The notes beneath the pieces were generated by a model that was not told the DNA's origin, searched no databases, and saw only the letters and a program-made list of their open reading frames with translations. Positions 15,934 through 24,327 of a stretch of 37,072 bases of DNA are shown piece by piece. Source of the stretch: an uncultured Fidelibacterota bacterium (GTDB taxonomy: Bacteria; Fidelibacterota; Fidelibacteria; Fidelibacterales; Fidelibacteraceae). The DNA is taken from positions 1 through 37,072 of the forward strand of contig CALMFL010000159.1 in assembly GCA_937862595.1 (NCBI GenBank). The letters are read 5' to 3'. The translations under genes and the position numbers were made by a program. The stretch's first letter is position 1. Each line of letters starts with the position of its first letter.

Positions 15934-17193
15934 ATGTCCATTCTTATCAAAAACGTTCTGCTGAACGGCACGCGAACCGATGTCTGCATCGAGTCAACGA
16001 AATTTTCAAAGATCGGGCCGGCTGTTTCTTCTCAGGGTAAATCCGCCATCGAGATCGACGGTTCGCCCTTCGCCATGTTGCCTGCCTTTTACAACATGCA
16101 CACGCACTCCGCCATGACCCTCATGCGGGGATATGCCGACGACATTGAACTGCACTCCTGGCTGACCGATCACATCTGGCCGCTGGAAAAAAACCTGACG
16201 GAAGACCATGTTTATCACGGCGCCCGCCTTGCCGCGCTGGAAATGATCAAAAGCGGGACGGTCTTCTTTAACGACATGTATTTTTTCCCGCACGGAACGG
16301 CCCGCGCGGCCGATGAGCTGGGCATGCGCGCCGATATCGCTCCGGTCCTGATCGACGGATGCGACCCGGCGAAGGCCGGCGAGCTTCTCGCTTTCGCGAA
16401 ACGGACGATCGTGCGTTCCTCGGATTATTCTCCCCGTGTCCGCTTTGCGGTCTCGCCGCACGCCATTTATTCCGGCTCCGCGGAACTGCTTAAAGGCTGC
16501 GCCGAACTATCACAACGGGAAGCCCTTCCGCTTCAGATCCATGTTTCCGAAACCCTGACGGAAGTGGCCGATTCGATCCGGCAGTTCGGGTTGCGTCCGG
16601 TACAGTATCTGGATTCGCTGGGGTTTCTCGGTCCGAATCTGACCGCGGTCCATGCCGTTCACCTCGACGATACGGACAGAAGCATTCTGAAAGAACGGGG
16701 TGTCACGATCGCGCACTGTCCCTCGTCGAACATGAAGCTCAGTTCGGGTTCGTTTGATTATGCGGCGGCAAGAGCGGCCGGTATTCCTTTCGTCATCGCC
16801 ACGGACGGCGCCTGTTCGAACAATAATCTCTCCCTGCTGGAAGAAATGAAGATCGCCTCCCTGCGAGCAAAGGATCGTTCCGGCGACCCGACCGTTGCGC
16901 CCGCCCGCGAGATCTTTGACATGGCCACGGCCCATGCCGCCAGGGCGGCGGGCCTGAATGCCGGCCGGATCGAAGAGGGCATGCTGGCGGATTGCCTGCT
17001 GGTCCGCCTTGACCACCCGACGCTCACGCCGCCCGGCCATCTGATCTCCCATATGGTCTACAGCGCCCATCCGGAATGCATCGATACCGTCATCTGCGAC
17101 GGCCGCATCCTGATGCGCGGCCGCAAGGTCGAAGGTGAAGACGAGATCGTTCGGGGCGCCAATGAGGCTTATAGGGACCTGATCTCAAGATAA
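15934..17193 (+). CDS. mtaD: 5-methylthioadenosine/S-adenosylhomocysteine deaminase-type amidohydrolase
   Basis: 419-residue member of the TRZ/ATZ amidohydrolases. The closest functional group by motif is MTA/SAH deaminase, which converts these nucleosides to their inosine forms. Metal ligands are H56 and H58 in NMHTHSAMTLMRGYADD, a His in PLQIHVSET, a His in VHAVHLDD, and Asp in IATDGACSNNN. HCPSSNMKLSSG is the family's usual block between the last two. The ATG at 15934 follows the rarA stop by one base and has AAAGGG before it, so rarA and this gene form one unit. The related guanine and hydroxy-triazine deaminases are alternatives; the SAH/MTA call is from general pattern rather than substrate residues. 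Confidence 0.85.
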   Translation: MSILIKNVLLNGTRTDVCIESTKFSKIGPAVSSQGKSAIEIDGSPFAMLPAFYNMHTHSAMTLMRGYADDIELHSWLTDHIWPLEKNLTEDHVYHGARLAALEMIKSGTVFFNDMYFFPHGTARAADELGMRADIAPVLIDGCDPAKAGELLAFAKRTIVRSSDYSPRVRFAVSPHAIYSGSAELLKGCAELSQREALPLQIHVSETLTEVADSIRQFGLRPVQYLDSLGFLGPNLTAVHAVHLDDTDRSILKERGVTIAHCPSSNMKLSSGSFDYAAARAAGIPFVIATDGACSNNNLSLLEEMKIASLRAKDRSGDPTVAPAREIFDMATAHAARAAGLNAGRIEEGMLADCLLVRLDHPTLTPPGHLISHMVYSAHPECIDTVICDGRILMRGRKVEGEDEIVRGANEAYRDLISR

Positions 17194-17351
17194 ATTTTTT
17201 CATTCGTTCAACCCAGCCGTTTCCCGGCAACTCCCGGATTTCGTTCAGAACTGTGGTCATGAAAGGGCTTATCGGGCGGTTATTTTCATTTTGTCTCATT
17301 TTTTGTGATGCGTGTCACTGAACTCTTTTCCCCTTTTCCGTAAATTACGGC

Positions 17352-19721
17352 ATGGGACGATTCCGTACATTTCTTATCTGCATGACGGCGTTCTGCTGTC
17401 TCCGGGCGCAATGCCGCTTCAGCGAATTCCTGATCGATCCCTCCGATGACAATACCGGCGAATTCATCGAGGTGTACAATGCCGGTGACGCCGCGCTGCT
17501 CTTGTCCCGTTTCTTTCTCGCCGATGCGCAGGATACGGACCGCATATGTCCCTTCCCGGACTCCCTGCTCCTTCCCGGGCATTACGGCCTTCTTCTGGAT
17601 CCGAACTATGCCGGCGAATACGAAGCGCTCATTCCCGATTCGGTTCCGCGATTTACCATCGACGACGCCCGCTTCGGCATGTACGGTCTTTCGAACAGCA
17701 CGCCCAAGCCCTTCGCCCTGCTCGATGAGGACCGGCAGGTCTGCGACCTTTATGTTACGGGATCCCCCGCTTTCCCCAAAGCCGGCTACAGCATCGAACG
17801 CTACAGTCCCGACGATACGCTCTGGCAGGCATCCATTATCATGAACGGGACGCCCGGCTACCGGAACTCCACCGCTCAAAAACCACAACAGCTGGAAATT
17901 TCATCCCTTGCGGTGACGGCCGGAACTGACCGGATCACCCTTGACATCACGGTACGCAATACCGGCTCTGCGTCCTGCGGGCATTTTACTATTGGATATA
18001 TTATGGATATAAGTGCGCGGGACCCGGCGGTGAACCGGACCGGCGAACTGGACTGCGATTCGCTTGTCCTTGCCGGGGATTCCTGCAGCATCCGCTTTCT
18101 TCTGCCGGTCTCCTGCCTGGGCGGCGGCCGCATCCTTACATACCTGTCCGCCGAACCCGATATCTGCGACACCCTGGTCGTCCCCTGCGAGATACCCGTC
18201 CCTGAGGGCGGGATCATGATCACCGAATTCGTCTGCAAGACCGGGAATCGTTTCAGCACCGAATATATCGAGTTTTTTTCACGCGCGTTGCTTCCCGTTC
18301 AGATGCGCGGACTGCGGATCGCGGACATGACCGGTGAGATCTCTCTCAACAGCGACTATGTTCTGATGCCGGATTCCTTTGCCGTGGCGGCGCAGTCCGC
18401 GGCTTTTCACGATGACTTTCCTTTTGTGAATAATGTGATCTACCCCGCGGCCTGGCGCGGTCTGAACAACGGTGAGGACATCATCCGTCTTTCGGGCCCC
18501 TCCGGCCCGCACATATGCGATCTCCGCTATGACAGCACCTGGGATATTCCCGATGACTGCGCCATGCTGCTGGTAGACACTGCGCTTGACATGAAGCTTG
18601 CCGCGAACTGGGAGTATTCTTTCGCGGGCTCACCCGGCAGGATGAACCGCACCCGGCGCCGCATGCATCATCTCCGATGTCTTGAGGAAAGCGCATTCCT
18701 TCCCGCATCGGACACGCTTTGCCTTCATTTCATCAACGACGGCTATGCTGCCCTGGAAGACCAACTGCTTTTCTTATCAACGGCTGCAGGCTCACACACC
18801 TTTCCGCTTCCTCCGTCCTTTCCCGGTGATACGCTGCGATGCTTTCCCGATACGTCGGTCCTTTTTGTTCCGGGCACCCATACCTGTGCCTTCGCTACCG
18901 CGGATACCTCTGTCTGTTCCGGCCGGTTCCGCTATTATTCACCCTATGAACCTGCCGCTCCGCCCCTGCTTTTCAACGAGGTGATGGCGGATCCTTCCGG
19001 CACCTACGGACAAGCCGAGTTTATTGAGCTTTACGGCGTATTGCCGCTCTGCGATCTGGAGAACTGGACGCTGGGAGTGAACAGCGCACGGCTGACCTTG
19101 TCGGGCAGTGCCGGGCCGGGCTTTACGGTGATCTGTGACGCGGACGATCCCGTCCTTCAGGCGCCGCTGAGCCGCCGCCTGTCCTTCGCTTCCTTTCCCG
19201 CCCTGCCGAACGGCGGCGCGCTTCTGGTTCTGTACGATCCCCGGGGACGGGTAATGGACCGTTTCGATCTTCGCGACCATCCGGAACTTGAACCCGGCCG
19301 GAGCCTGGAAAAACAGGCCGAAACGCTTCCCTCGGACGATCCCGCCCTTTGGCTGGCAAGCGTGGCGGAAGGCGGTATGAGCCCCGGTGCGCGGAACAGC
19401 GTCACGCCCCTGCCCGGACAGCGTTATGCCCTGTCCGTTTTTCCGGAGATCTTTCAGCCGGGAACGGATGCCGTCCTTCAGATCACCGTCGATTCGGAAA
19501 CGCCGCTGTCCTGCTGCGAGCTGTATTGCTTCAACGCCGGCGGTCAGACAGTCTTCAGAATAGAACGCTCCCTGTTCTCTCAGCCCTCCGCCCTGATCTT
19601 CTGGGACGGTAAAATGGAGAACGGGTCATATCCGGCGCGCGGACTTTACCTGCTCTGCGCGGTGCTGCACGATCCCGAGGGCGGGACCCTAACCCTGCGC
19701 AAAACATTTGCCATACGATAA
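17352..19721 (+). CDS. secreted protein with three lamin-tail-like domains and a FlgD-like C-terminal domain
   Basis: 789 residues with a signal peptide ending near RAQ (residues 1-20). The first lamin-tail domain begins at FSEFLIDPSDDNTGEFIEVYN (about 23-43) and ends with GSPAF and NGTPGYRN. A second, more diverged one begins at MITEFVCKTGNRFSTEYIEFF (about 290-312) and ends GSPGRMNRT. The third begins LLFNEVMADPSGTYGQAEFIELY (about 540-562). The C terminus (about 700-789) looks like the FlgD/CHU-type beta-sandwich, ending FWDGKMENGSYPARGLYLL, then an RKTFAIR tail. Such proteins are surface-exposed and probably bind or are anchored to the outer membrane; no enzyme domain is seen. TAAATT (17341-17346) lies five bases before the ATG, with no ribosome binding site. 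Confidence 0.8.
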   Translation: MGRFRTFLICMTAFCCLRAQCRFSEFLIDPSDDNTGEFIEVYNAGDAALLLSRFFLADAQDTDRICPFPDSLLLPGHYGLLLDPNYAGEYEALIPDSVPRFTIDDARFGMYGLSNSTPKPFALLDEDRQVCDLYVTGSPAFPKAGYSIERYSPDDTLWQASIIMNGTPGYRNSTAQKPQQLEISSLAVTAGTDRITLDITVRNTGSASCGHFTIGYIMDISARDPAVNRTGELDCDSLVLAGDSCSIRFLLPVSCLGGGRILTYLSAEPDICDTLVVPCEIPVPEGGIMITEFVCKTGNRFSTEYIEFFSRALLPVQMRGLRIADMTGEISLNSDYVLMPDSFAVAAQSAAFHDDFPFVNNVIYPAAWRGLNNGEDIIRLSGPSGPHICDLRYDSTWDIPDDCAMLLVDTALDMKLAANWEYSFAGSPGRMNRTRRRMHHLRCLEESAFLPASDTLCLHFINDGYAALEDQLLFLSTAAGSHTFPLPPSFPGDTLRCFPDTSVLFVPGTHTCAFATADTSVCSGRFRYYSPYEPAAPPLLFNEVMADPSGTYGQAEFIELYGVLPLCDLENWTLGVNSARLTLSGSAGPGFTVICDADDPVLQAPLSRRLSFASFPALPNGGALLVLYDPRGRVMDRFDLRDHPELEPGRSLEKQAETLPSDDPALWLASVAEGGMSPGARNSVTPLPGQRYALSVFPEIFQPGTDAVLQITVDSETPLSCCELYCFNAGGQTVFRIERSLFSQPSALIFWDGKMENGSYPARGLYLLCAVLHDPEGGTLTLRKTFAIR

Positions 19722-19780
19722 TACCGTTGTAAATAACGTTAGCTTTTTTTAACTTTATTTCATTAAAAAAGGAACATACA

Positions 19781-20317
19781 ATGAAAAAGGTGTTGCTTCT
19801 GGCATTATCATTGATCATCATGGGGTGCGGTACGATGGAATTTGCGGATTTTTCCCGAAACATGAAAACGGCGGAGAATGTGGACCTCCAGAAGTACCTG
19901 GGGACCTGGTATGAATACGCCCGCCTTGAAGTCAGCTTTGAAAAGGGCATGACCAAAACGACTGCCAATTACACGCTTCTTGAGCCGGACAGGCAGGGCC
20001 GCACGCGCGTGCAGGTCCTGAATTCCGGCATCAAACCCGGGGGAAAGTTCACGCAGGCCAGAGGCAAAGCCCTTTTGCCGGACCCTTCGGAACCCGGCAG
20101 GCTCAAGGTCTCGTTTTTCGGACCCTTTTATGGCGATTACAATATGATCGCTCTGGATGAGGTCAACTACCAGTGGGTGCTCGTTGCGGGCAGTTCTACG
20201 AAATACCTGTGGTTCCTCTCGCGTACGCCGCAGATGGACCCGGACGTTTTCGCTCGCCTTAAAGGCATCGCCGAAGGGTACGGCTACGACACCTCGGCGC
20301 TGATCTTCCCGCAATAA
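19781..20317 (+). CDS. blc: lipocalin family outer-membrane lipoprotein (Blc-like)
   Basis: 178 residues with a lipoprotein signal whose lipobox IMGC gives C16 as the modified residue. Lipocalin motif 1 is YLGTWYEYARLE (39-50, the G-x-W signature with the Blc-type WYE.AR), and NYQWVLVAGSSTKYLWFLSR is motif 2. This is the bacterial lipocalin/apolipoprotein D-like family; E. coli Blc binds lysophospholipids and is made under envelope stress. AAGGAA precedes the ATG. The residue after C16 is Gly, not Asp, so outer-membrane sorting would be expected if rules like those of enterobacteria apply. It lies 59 bases after the lamin-tail gene and could share its transcript. Confidence 0.92.
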   Translation: MKKVLLLALSLIIMGCGTMEFADFSRNMKTAENVDLQKYLGTWYEYARLEVSFEKGMTKTTANYTLLEPDRQGRTRVQVLNSGIKPGGKFTQARGKALLPDPSEPGRLKVSFFGPFYGDYNMIALDEVNYQWVLVAGSSTKYLWFLSRTPQMDPDVFARLKGIAEGYGYDTSALIFPQ

Positions 20318-20420
20318 AGGGAAAGGGGCTGAGCTTGAGATTGGGATTGGGGAGGACTGTCTTTGCGTTCTCCGGCTGATCCGGATCGGTATTGATTTAA
20401 AATTCAACACCGCGCCCTCT

Positions 20421-20613
20421 TCACGTCTCACGTCTTACGTCTTACGTTTTACGTCTCACGTTTTACGTCTTACCTGCCTCCGCCCCGAACGATCGGGGCT
20501 ACGGCATGGCACAGCGACCGGCCGGCGTCTTTCGTCTTACGTTTTACGACTTACGACTTACGACTTACCAGCCTGCGCCAAGGCTTCGGCCGGCAGGCGT
20601 CTTACGTCTCACG
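20421..20613. repeat. degenerate 7-bp repeat array (TTACGTC type) with two hairpin spacers
   Basis: This fills much of the 301-base gap between the convergent lipocalin and secA genes. Block 1 (20421-20473) is seven in-register heptamers of the form T[TC]ACGT[CT] followed by TTAC. A spacer holds the hairpin GCCCCGA (20482-20488) and TCGGGGC (20493-20499). Block 2 (20530-20570) has TTTCGTC, TTACGTT and three exact TTACGAC units. A second hairpin pairs GCCTGC (20571-20576) with GCAGGC (20593-20598). A short third block, TTACGTC TCACG, follows at 20602-20613. GGCCGGC followed by a GTCTT motif introduces blocks 2 and 3, suggesting the composite unit was duplicated. No coding frame of interest is seen. 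Confidence 0.85.
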
Positions 20614-20618
20614 AAAAA

Positions 20619-23600
20619 TCAGACCTGCCCGTGGCAATTCTTGTATTTCTTCCCGCTTCCGCAGGGGCAGGGATCGTTCCTGCCGACCTTGGGATGATCG
20701 CGCCTGATGGGTTCGGTCTTTCCCGCCTGGGGCACCCTGGGCTGCGGCGGCAGGGGAGCTTCCGGTCCGCCGCCCGCAAAACCCATGTTCTGGGATTGCG
20801 CCTGCTGCACCTGAATGGGCTGATGCATCGGCGGGCGCGGTTCTTCGCGGAGCTGTATCTCGGTCCGGTAAAGAAGCCGGAGCGTTGTTTTATTGATCAG
20901 GCTCAGCAGGTTCCGGAAGGATTCGAAGGCTTCTGATTTATAGATCAGCAGCGGGTCCTTCTGCGCATAGGCCTGCAGGCCGACGCCTTCTTTGATCTGG
21001 TCGAGTTCATAAAGATGCTCTTTCCACAATCCGTCGATACTGTTCACATAGGCCCAGCGCTCGAAATCGCGCATGACTTCCGGGGGGAAGAGCGACAGTT
21101 TCCGCTGATAGGTTTCCTGCCCCTGTTTCAGAAAGTGCCCGATCAGTTCGTCGCGCGTGATGTTCTTGGTCTGCGAGGGAATGTCGCACATCAGCACGCT
21201 GAGCATCTCCTGCCGCAGCTCGTCCCATAGCCAGTTGTCGGGATTGCTGTCCGCGGTCTGTTCTTCCACGGTGCTGCGGACATATTCATCCAGCATGGTC
21301 TCGATCTCTTTCTGAAGATTGCCGCCCTCGAGCGCATAAGCCCGGCGGTCATAGATCACTTCCCGCTGCTGGTTCATAACATCATCGTATTCCAGAAGAT
21401 GTTTTCGGATCCCGAAGTTGCGCTCTTCAACGCGTTTCTGCGCCCGTTCGATCATTCGGGTCATCATGGGCATAGCGATCACTTCGTCATCCGGGATGGC
21501 GTCCAGCAGGGCGTTGCCCTTGAGGTTACCGAAAAGGCGCATCAGGTCGTCTTCCAGGGAGATGAAGAACACCGATTCCCCGGGATCGCCCTGTCGTCCG
21601 GAACGGCCGCGCAGCTGATTGTCGATACGCCGGGATTCGTGGCGTTCGGTCCCGATGATCTTCAGTCCGCCGCGTTCACGCACCTCGTCGGTGATCTTGA
21701 TGTCCGTCCCGCGCCCGGCCATGTTGGTCGCGATCGTCACGGCGCCCGGCTGACCGGCAAGAGAGACGATCTCGGCTTCCCGCTGGTGCTGCTTGGCGTT
21801 CAGAACGTTGTGGGGGATGCCGGCGCGTTTCAGGTTCTTGCTCAGCATTTCGGAGATCTCCACGCTGATGGTGCCGACCAGGACCGGCTGGCCTTTCTTG
21901 AAACAGGCGGCAATCTCGTTGACGATGGCCTGATGTTTCGCCTGGCGACTTTTATAGATCTGGTCGTCGTGATCGATGCGGACCACCGGCTGGTTGGTCG
22001 GGATGCTGATGACCTGAAGATTATAGATCTGTTCAAACTCGGACGCCTCGGTGGCGGCGGTCCCGGTCATGCCGGCGAGCTTGTCGTACATGCGGAAATA
22101 ATTCTGCAATGTGATGGTCGCAAGGGTCTGGTTCTCGCCTTCGATCCGGACGCGTTCCTTCGCTTCGATGGCCTGGTGCAGACCGTCGCTGTAGCGGCGG
22201 CCGGGCAGGATACGGCCGGTGAATTCGTCCACGATCAGGACCTTGCCGTCCTTGACGACATATTCCACGTCCTTCTCATACAGGGCATAGGCCCTCAGGA
22301 GCTGGGTGATGTTGTGGATCATCTCGCTCTTTTGCCCGTGCTTTTTCTGAATCTCGGCTTTTTCCCGGGTCTTTTCTTCCGCTGAAAGCGCGGGGTCGTC
22401 ATCGATGCGGACGAATTCCTCGCCGATATCGGGGATGACAAAATATTCCGGGTCTTCGGGATTCAGGACCTTGCGGCCTTCGTCGCTGATCACGATCGTA
22501 TGGCTTTTTTCATCGATCGCGTAGAGGAGCATATCGTCGACTTCGTGCAGGCGTTTTTCCTGCATGTAATAGTTTTCGGTGCGGAACAGTTTATCCTGGG
22601 TGTCCGCCTGCTGCATCAGCTTTAAAAAGCGGGGGTTTTTGGGCTCTCCGTGCTGGACCTGCAGGAGCATGGTCCCGAGCGCCAGTTCGTGTTCCTTGTC
22701 GTCCGGCGTGGCCGCGATCTCGTCAAGAAGGGTGTTGACTTTCATTTTCTGCGCCCGGACCAGGCGTTCGACCTGCGGGCGGAGGTTCTTATAGCGTTCA
22801 TGGGAGTTCGACTGTACGGGTCCGGAAATGATCAGCGGCGTCCTGGCCTCGTCAACAAGCACCGAGTCCACCTCATCAACGATAGCATAGTAATGGCCGC
22901 GCTGGACCATGTACTCGTGCCGGACCGCCATATTGTCGCGAAGATAGTCGAAGCCGAATTCATTGTTCGTCCCGTAGACAATGTCGCAGGCATATTCTTC
23001 TTTCCGGGCGTTCGGCGGCATGGAGTTCAGGATCTTCCCGACGCTCAGGCCGAGAAAGCGGTAGATCACGCCCATCCATTCTGCGTCGCGCTCCGCAAGA
23101 TAGTCGTTGACGGTCACCACGTGAACGCCGCGCTTTGTCAGCGCATTCAAAAATATCGGCATGGTGGCGACAAGGGTCTTTCCTTCACCGGTCTTCATTT
23201 CCGCGATATTTCCCTGGTGCAGCACGTCGGCACCGAGGATCTGCACGTCAAAGGGGACCATGTTCCAGACAAGGTCGTGCCCGACGACGTGTACGTTTGT
23301 CCCGACCAGGCGCTTGCAGACCTGTTTCACCATTCCGAAGGCTTCGGTTTTCAGTTCGTTCAAGGCCGCCTGTTCCGCCTCAAAGATGGCGGCGTCCACG
23401 GCCTCGGGTGCCGTATTGCCGGCTTCCGCTTCGGCTTTTGCCGCCTCGCGCCGCTGTGCGACCTGCGCGATCATTTCCTGCGTGCGCTTTCTCAGGTCAT
23501 CGTCGCTCATCGCATTCATGGATTCGCAGGCGGCGTTGACTTCCGCTACGATCCCGGTAACCTTTTTCAAATAGCGGTCGGAGGATGTCCCGAATAACTT

Positions 23601-23624
23601 TATCAGCAATTTGTCGAATATCAT
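20619..23624 (-). CDS. secA: preprotein translocase ATPase SecA
   Basis: 1001-residue motor of the Sec pathway, acting at the cytoplasmic face of SecYEG. Walker A MKTGEGKT lies at 143-150, the DEVDS (DEAD-box) motif at 250-254, and the helicase motifs MTGTAATEASEFEQIY, ATNMAGRGTDIKI and QLRGRSGRQGDPG follow in order. The extreme C terminus VGRNDPCPCGSGKKYKNCHG is the SEC-C zinc-binding motif that contacts SecB or the ribosome. It is longer than the ~900 of proteobacteria because of an extended segment around residues 270-450, as in Bacteroidota/Chlorobi relatives. AGGACAGGT precedes the ATG. nusB ends seven bases upstream, so the two form an operon. Confidence 0.98.
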   Translation of the reverse strand: MIFDKLLIKLFGTSSDRYLKKVTGIVAEVNAACESMNAMSDDDLRKRTQEMIAQVAQRREAAKAEAEAGNTAPEAVDAAIFEAEQAALNELKTEAFGMVKQVCKRLVGTNVHVVGHDLVWNMVPFDVQILGADVLHQGNIAEMKTGEGKTLVATMPIFLNALTKRGVHVVTVNDYLAERDAEWMGVIYRFLGLSVGKILNSMPPNARKEEYACDIVYGTNNEFGFDYLRDNMAVRHEYMVQRGHYYAIVDEVDSVLVDEARTPLIISGPVQSNSHERYKNLRPQVERLVRAQKMKVNTLLDEIAATPDDKEHELALGTMLLQVQHGEPKNPRFLKLMQQADTQDKLFRTENYYMQEKRLHEVDDMLLYAIDEKSHTIVISDEGRKVLNPEDPEYFVIPDIGEEFVRIDDDPALSAEEKTREKAEIQKKHGQKSEMIHNITQLLRAYALYEKDVEYVVKDGKVLIVDEFTGRILPGRRYSDGLHQAIEAKERVRIEGENQTLATITLQNYFRMYDKLAGMTGTAATEASEFEQIYNLQVISIPTNQPVVRIDHDDQIYKSRQAKHQAIVNEIAACFKKGQPVLVGTISVEISEMLSKNLKRAGIPHNVLNAKQHQREAEIVSLAGQPGAVTIATNMAGRGTDIKITDEVRERGGLKIIGTERHESRRIDNQLRGRSGRQGDPGESVFFISLEDDLMRLFGNLKGNALLDAIPDDEVIAMPMMTRMIERAQKRVEERNFGIRKHLLEYDDVMNQQREVIYDRRAYALEGGNLQKEIETMLDEYVRSTVEEQTADSNPDNWLWDELRQEMLSVLMCDIPSQTKNITRDELIGHFLKQGQETYQRKLSLFPPEVMRDFERWAYVNSIDGLWKEHLYELDQIKEGVGLQAYAQKDPLLIYKSEAFESFRNLLSLINKTTLRLLYRTEIQLREEPRPPMHQPIQVQQAQSQNMGFAGGGPEAPLPPQPRVPQAGKTEPIRRDHPKVGRNDPCPCGSGKKYKNCHGQV

Positions 23625-23631
23625 ACCTGTC

Positions 23632-24087
23632 CTATCCCTCTTTCACGGGTTTAATGTCCGGCTGCAGGATCCCTTCTTCGACCAGGTCCTTATAGATCCG
23701 GTCAAGCATCCCGTTCACGAACACGTGGCTTTCTTCGGTCGAGAAATCCTTGGCCAGTTCGATGGCCTCGGAAATGGTCACCCGGGGCGGTACGTCCTCA
23801 ATGAACATCATCTCCGCGATCGACTGGCGGAGAATGATCTTGTCCATCAGGGTGATGCGTGAAAAGTCCCAGTTCTTCGAACGCCGTATAATGCGTTCGT
23901 CCAAATGGTCGAGCTCGCTGACGGTCTTGTAGATCAGGGTGCGGAAAAAAGGCTCGTCAAATTCGGGCTCTTCGTTCAGCGACATGCTCCGCTGTATCAC
24001 GTTCTCCAGGGTTTCGTCGCCCTGCTGCAAATATGCATACAAAAGCTGAATGCTTAACATCCGGGCGTTTCGACGTAGTTTTTTCAT
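23632..24087 (-). CDS. nusB: transcription antitermination factor NusB
   Basis: 151-residue RNA-binding protein that, with NusE (S10), supports antitermination on rRNA operons. The start RRNARMLSIQLLYAYLQQ (5-22) is the usual RRxARexALQxLYxxD region, DKIILRQSIAEMMFIEDVP matches the typical DRAILRLAxYELLxxxdvP block, and ISEAIELAKDFSTEESHVFVNGMLDRI is the conserved EAVELAKxFxxxxSxxFVNGVLD motif. It is first in the nusB-secA operon on the minus strand. The 240-base region to the next, divergent gene should hold its promoter; I could not pick one reliable hexamer pair. Confidence 0.95.
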   Translation of the reverse strand: MKKLRRNARMLSIQLLYAYLQQGDETLENVIQRSMSLNEEPEFDEPFFRTLIYKTVSELDHLDERIIRRSKNWDFSRITLMDKIILRQSIAEMMFIEDVPPRVTISEAIELAKDFSTEESHVFVNGMLDRIYKDLVEEGILQPDIKPVKEG

Positions 24088-24327
24088 ATATGATCAGTCC
24101 TTTGAATAGTATCGAAGAAAAAAAGGCTCATTTTCAATAGCAGTCTCATAGCCCATTAATATACTATTATTTGTAAGGGAAGTAAAACCCAATTATCAGG
24201 AAAATTTATCTGCTGACTTGCCGTTTTATCGCGTTTTTTTGCTGCGTTTAACGAATTAATGTTTTTCTTTGTCTTTATCATTTTTATATTGGCCTTACGG
24301 TTCTAACGCAAACGCAGGGGATGCCTT

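Noticed and set aside
20421..20613. Possible CRISPR array
   Set aside because: The units are 7 bp, directly adjacent and degenerate, without 25-40 bp spacers; no cas genes are near.
21399..23597. Long plus-strand open frames (328 and 315 codons) inside secA
   Set aside because: They are antisense shadows of SecA with His/Asp-rich, protein-unlike composition and no start signals.
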